Shown here piece by piece: positions 6,691-8,825 of a stretch of DNA of 8,825 bases. This DNA comes from Ignavibacteriaceae bacterium (GTDB lineage: Bacteria > Bacteroidota > Ignavibacteria > Ignavibacteriales > Ignavibacteriaceae). Every line of letters begins with the position of its first letter. Position 1 is the first letter of the stretch. The position numbers and the translations under genes were made by a program. Where the stretch lies: NCBI GenBank assembly GCA_013388525.1, contig JACAFA010000183.1, positions 1-8,825 of the forward strand, in the 5' to 3' direction. A model generated the notes under the pieces. That model was not told the DNA's origin. It saw only the letters and a list, made by a program, of their open reading frames with translations, and did not search any database.

Positions 6691-6698
6691 TAGTTTTG
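6691..6698 (+). promoter_or_regulatory. Candidate -7 promoter element of the phosphate transporter gene
   Basis: TAGTTTTG matches the Bacteroidota -7 consensus TAnnTTTG and ends 31 bases before the ATG at 6730. It comes directly after the terminator T-tract, where a new promoter is needed. The only upstream TTG (6664-6666) is 24 bases away, slightly too far for a standard -33 box, so this stays tentative. Confidence 0.35.
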
Positions 6699-6729
6699 AA
6701 ATAATCATCCGATTCAAAATAAAAACCTT

Positions 6730-8448
6730 ATGCAAACAAATCCTGCCATTGAAATCATTCCAATATTATTCGGACTATTAGGCGGTCTTGCTTTATTCCT
6801 TTATGGAATTGAACAAATGACAGGAGCTTTAAAAACTGTTGCAGGTTCCAGGATGAAAAATCTTCTCAAAAAAATGACATCCAACCGAGTTAAAGGAGCT
6901 TTAACAGGTGCCTTTGCCACAGCGATTGTCCAATCTTCATCGGTTACAACCGTTTTGGTTGTTGGGTTTATTTCCGCAGGACTCATTAGTCTTGCTCAGG
7001 CAATCAGCATTATTGTCGGTGCAAATGTAGGTTCAACTGTTACCGTTCAGATAATCGCTTTTAATATTACTGAATATTCTTTGCTGATGATTGCCGTGGG
7101 ATTCGGTATTCGATTCATAGTAAAGAACGATAAAATCAAATACTTTGGTCTGATGCTGATGGGTCTTGGTTTATTATTCCTTGGGATGCAGTTTATGAGT
7201 GATGCCACTCGCCCGCTTCGTTCTTATGAACCTTTTATTTACGCTATGAGTCATATGAAGAATCCTCTGATTGGTATTTTGATTGCAGCGATTTTTACAG
7301 CAATAATTCAAAGTTCGGCAGCAACAATCGGAATTGTTATAACACTTGCAAGCCAGGGATTTATCAATCTCGAAGCAGGAATTTCATTAGTGCTTGGTGC
7401 AAATATTGGAACGTGCGTAACAGCTGTGCTTGCATCTATAGGTATGCCAAGAGAAAGTAAACAAGCTGCACTTAGTCATGTTATAATAAACATTATTGGT
7501 GTACTGATTTGGCTTCCATTCATATCTCGGCTTGACGATGTTGTCAGATTTTTATCTCCTTCATATCCGGAATTAACAGGTCTCGACAGAATTGCTGCAG
7601 AAGCTCCAAGGCAAATTGCAAATGCACATACGATCTTCAATCTAATGAATACAGTTATACTTCTTCCTTTCATCACTCCGCTTGCGAAATTGATTGCCTG
7701 GATTTTACCTGTAAAACCCACAACAGTTGAAGAAAAAATCAAACCAAAATATCTCGACGATGCTTCCCTATCCACACCAAGCATTGCATTAGAGCTTGTA
7801 AGGATGGAACTTAGCAGGCAAAGCAGACGAGCTTTGTTGATGATAAAAGAAATTTCAAATGCAGTACTTTACGCTGATAAAGATAAGCTTAAGAAAATTA
7901 AAAAGATGGATGATGAGGTTGATGCACTTCACGATTATATAATTACATACCTGAGCAAGCTTTCAAAACAGCCGCTTACAGCTGATGAATCAAGATTGCT
8001 TCAGAGCTATATAATTGCTTCAAACTATATTGAATACATTGGTGATGTTATCGAAACAAATCTGGTAACTCTCGGAAGAGAAAGAGTTGAAGCTGAGATT
8101 GAATTCAGCAAAAAGTCTGAACCTTATCTTCGTAATTTCATCGACAAAGTCATCTGGTGCGCTGAAGAAGCATTCACTGCTTTTATCGAAGGAAATAAAA
8201 AACGAGCTGATGTAGTAATCGAAATGAAAAAAGAGGTAAGTCAACTGGCTCAAATAACACAGTCTCATCTTGAAGAACGTCTTAACTCTGAGACAAATGT
8301 TCCTCTCGCAGAATATCGTATCTTATCAGAAATAGTAGAAAATATGAAACGTATTTATTATCTATCTAAAAGAATTGCAAAAAATGTTGTTGAATCAAAC
8401 AACAGTCAACATTCTTCTATAGTGCAGGAAGAATTAAAGTTCGAATAA
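6730..8448 (+). CDS. Na+/phosphate cotransporter-family protein with C-terminal PhoU-like domain
   Basis: This inner-membrane protein belongs to the NptA/YjbB type of Na/Pi-cotransporter II-related proteins, which move inorganic phosphate with sodium; bacterial members may work in uptake or export. The membrane domain (about 8-330) contains two inverted Na/Pi repeats. Repeat 1 has the QSSS signature (68-71, in IVQSSSVTT) and GANVGSTVT (97-105); repeat 2 has QSSA (194-197, in IIQSSAAT) and GANIGTCVTA (223-232). Hydrophobic segments lie at about 10-30, 60-82, 86-110, 116-132, 138-156, 180-206, 215-237, 248-265 and 302-327. Residues about 350-555 are a soluble helical PhoU-like domain (for example SNYIEYIGDVI at 431-441), as in many bacterial members. 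The 572-residue length is normal for the fused form. The ATG at 6730 puts the first membrane helix at the usual place. No pst or pho genes are adjacent. It stands alone between a terminator and an AT-rich gap. Confidence 0.93.
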   Translation: MQTNPAIEIIPILFGLLGGLALFLYGIEQMTGALKTVAGSRMKNLLKKMTSNRVKGALTGAFATAIVQSSSVTTVLVVGFISAGLISLAQAISIIVGANVGSTVTVQIIAFNITEYSLLMIAVGFGIRFIVKNDKIKYFGLMLMGLGLLFLGMQFMSDATRPLRSYEPFIYAMSHMKNPLIGILIAAIFTAIIQSSAATIGIVITLASQGFINLEAGISLVLGANIGTCVTAVLASIGMPRESKQAALSHVIINIIGVLIWLPFISRLDDVVRFLSPSYPELTGLDRIAAEAPRQIANAHTIFNLMNTVILLPFITPLAKLIAWILPVKPTTVEEKIKPKYLDDASLSTPSIALELVRMELSRQSRRALLMIKEISNAVLYADKDKLKKIKKMDDEVDALHDYIITYLSKLSKQPLTADESRLLQSYIIASNYIEYIGDVIETNLVTLGRERVEAEIEFSKKSEPYLRNFIDKVIWCAEEAFTAFIEGNKKRADVVIEMKKEVSQLAQITQSHLEERLNSETNVPLAEYRILSEIVENMKRIYYLSKRIAKNVVESNNSQHSSIVQEELKFE

Positions 8449-8564
8449 TTTATTAATATTTTCTTAATTCTGATTTAAGATTACATAAAATCAAAATTCA
8501 TTTTTAATTGTTTGCAATAAGATTATTTTACAACAAGTAATTATTTTTTTTCACAAAAATATAA

Positions 8565-8579
8565 AACCCCGGGAGGGTT
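8565..8579 (+). promoter_or_regulatory. Strong Shine-Dalgarno held in a small hairpin, before the last gene
   Basis: AACCC (8565-8569) can pair with GGGTT (8575-8579) around CGGGA. The ribosome-binding sequence GGGAGGG (8571-8577) lies partly in the loop and partly in the 3' arm. It precedes ATG ATG (8582 and 8585) by 4 and 7 bases. This G/C-rich block is conspicuous in an AT-rich gap. The hairpin may be weak (5 base pairs) and regulation is only a possibility; the Shine-Dalgarno itself is clear. Confidence 0.5.
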
Positions 8580-8581
8580 CA

Positions 8582-8825
8582 ATGATGCCAGTTCTTTACA
8601 GAGTCCTTAATCTCAGTCTCCTTTTATTAATCCTCGCTTTCTTTATTTCCAACAAAACGTTTGCTCAGGCAGAATTATTCGGCTTCGGCGGATATATGGT
8701 TGCAAATGATGTCTCTGTCACAGAGGGTGAGTTAAATGTTTACAGCAATCCAAATTATGGTGCCGCAATTTCTTTTGAAGTTGATAGAGGGCTTCAGGCT
8801 GAATTACTCTGGATTGGTCAGCAAA
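8582..8825 (+). CDS. Secreted, probably outer-membrane beta-barrel protein, N-terminal fragment
   Basis: The frame runs open for 81 codons to the right edge. The first 29 residues form a classic Sec signal peptide: Arg at 7, hydrophobic run LSLLLLILAFFI (11-22), then NKTFAQ with likely cleavage near A28 or Q29. The start of the mature part shows alternating polar/hydrophobic strands rich in Gly and aromatics (ELFGFGGYMV at 31-40, then YGAAISFEVDRGLQAELLWI further on), as in the first hairpins of outer-membrane beta-barrel proteins. The visible part does not identify a family. Two consecutive ATGs (8582, 8585) could both serve; the spacing from the GGGAGGG fits 8585 slightly better. The gene is separated from the transporter by 133 bases of AT-rich DNA and its relation to it is unknown. 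Confidence 0.75.
   Translation, partial: MMPVLYRVLNLSLLLLILAFFISNKTFAQAELFGFGGYMVANDVSVTEGELNVYSNPNYGAAISFEVDRGLQAELLWIGQQ

Noticed and set aside
7476..7784. Antisense open frame opposite the transporter gene
   Set aside because: It mirrors the transporter and PhoU linker region and has no independent support.
8462..8480. TCTTAA/TTAAGA hairpin just after the transporter gene as a terminator
   Set aside because: The stem is short and AT-only apart from one pair, and no T-run follows. It could be a weak 3' end but is not supportable.

Overview
The window is an AT-rich bacterial chromosome segment with every complete gene on the + strand. Translation initiation signals are mostly weak (A-rich leaders, few Shine-Dalgarno sequences), and two intergenic regions contain a Bacteroidota-like TAnnTTTG element. 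These traits, together with the protein styles (a signal-peptide MscS channel, a minimal type I-beta DAHP synthase, a NptA-PhoU fusion and an outer-membrane beta-barrel precursor), suggest the Bacteroidota/Chlorobiota/Ignavibacteriota group. I lean to an Ignavibacteria-like organism, but that is inference without a database search.

Layout. (1) 1-470: the 3' end of a small GIY-YIG nuclease gene whose last codons run into a compact nested palindrome (117-195), followed by about 275 bases with no convincing gene. (2) 471-2120: an MscS-family mechanosensitive channel with a signal peptide and a periplasmic N-terminal domain. (3) 2166-5651: a compact riboflavin cluster ribD-ribE-ribBA-ribH. It encodes the known dedicated enzymes from GTP and ribulose 5-phosphate to riboflavin, except the phosphatase that removes the phosphate from the pyrimidine intermediate, which is not in this window. 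ribE and ribBA overlap by one base (TAATG). No FMN riboswitch is visible in front of ribD or mscS. (4) 5789-6631: a short type I-beta DAHP synthase (entry enzyme of the shikimate pathway) with unusual residues at several normally conserved glycines, closed by a strong intrinsic terminator at 6657-6688. (5) 6730-8448: a Na+/phosphate cotransporter-type protein with a C-terminal PhoU-like domain. (6) 8582-8825: the start of a secreted, probably outer-membrane, protein cut by the window edge. It is preceded by a strong Shine-Dalgarno that lies inside a small hairpin.

How the parts work together. RibBA makes both precursors: its N-terminal half makes 3,4-dihydroxy-2-butanone 4-phosphate from ribulose 5-phosphate, and its C-terminal half opens GTP. 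RibD deaminates and reduces the GTP-derived pyrimidine, RibH condenses the two branches to lumazine, and RibE dismutates lumazine to riboflavin. mscS could be cotranscribed with this cluster (45-base gap, same strand), but nothing visible ties its function to flavin. Most of the window is ordinary housekeeping. The least explained pieces are the palindrome fused to the GIY-YIG gene end, the divergent DAHP synthase, and the hairpin over the last gene's ribosome-binding site.
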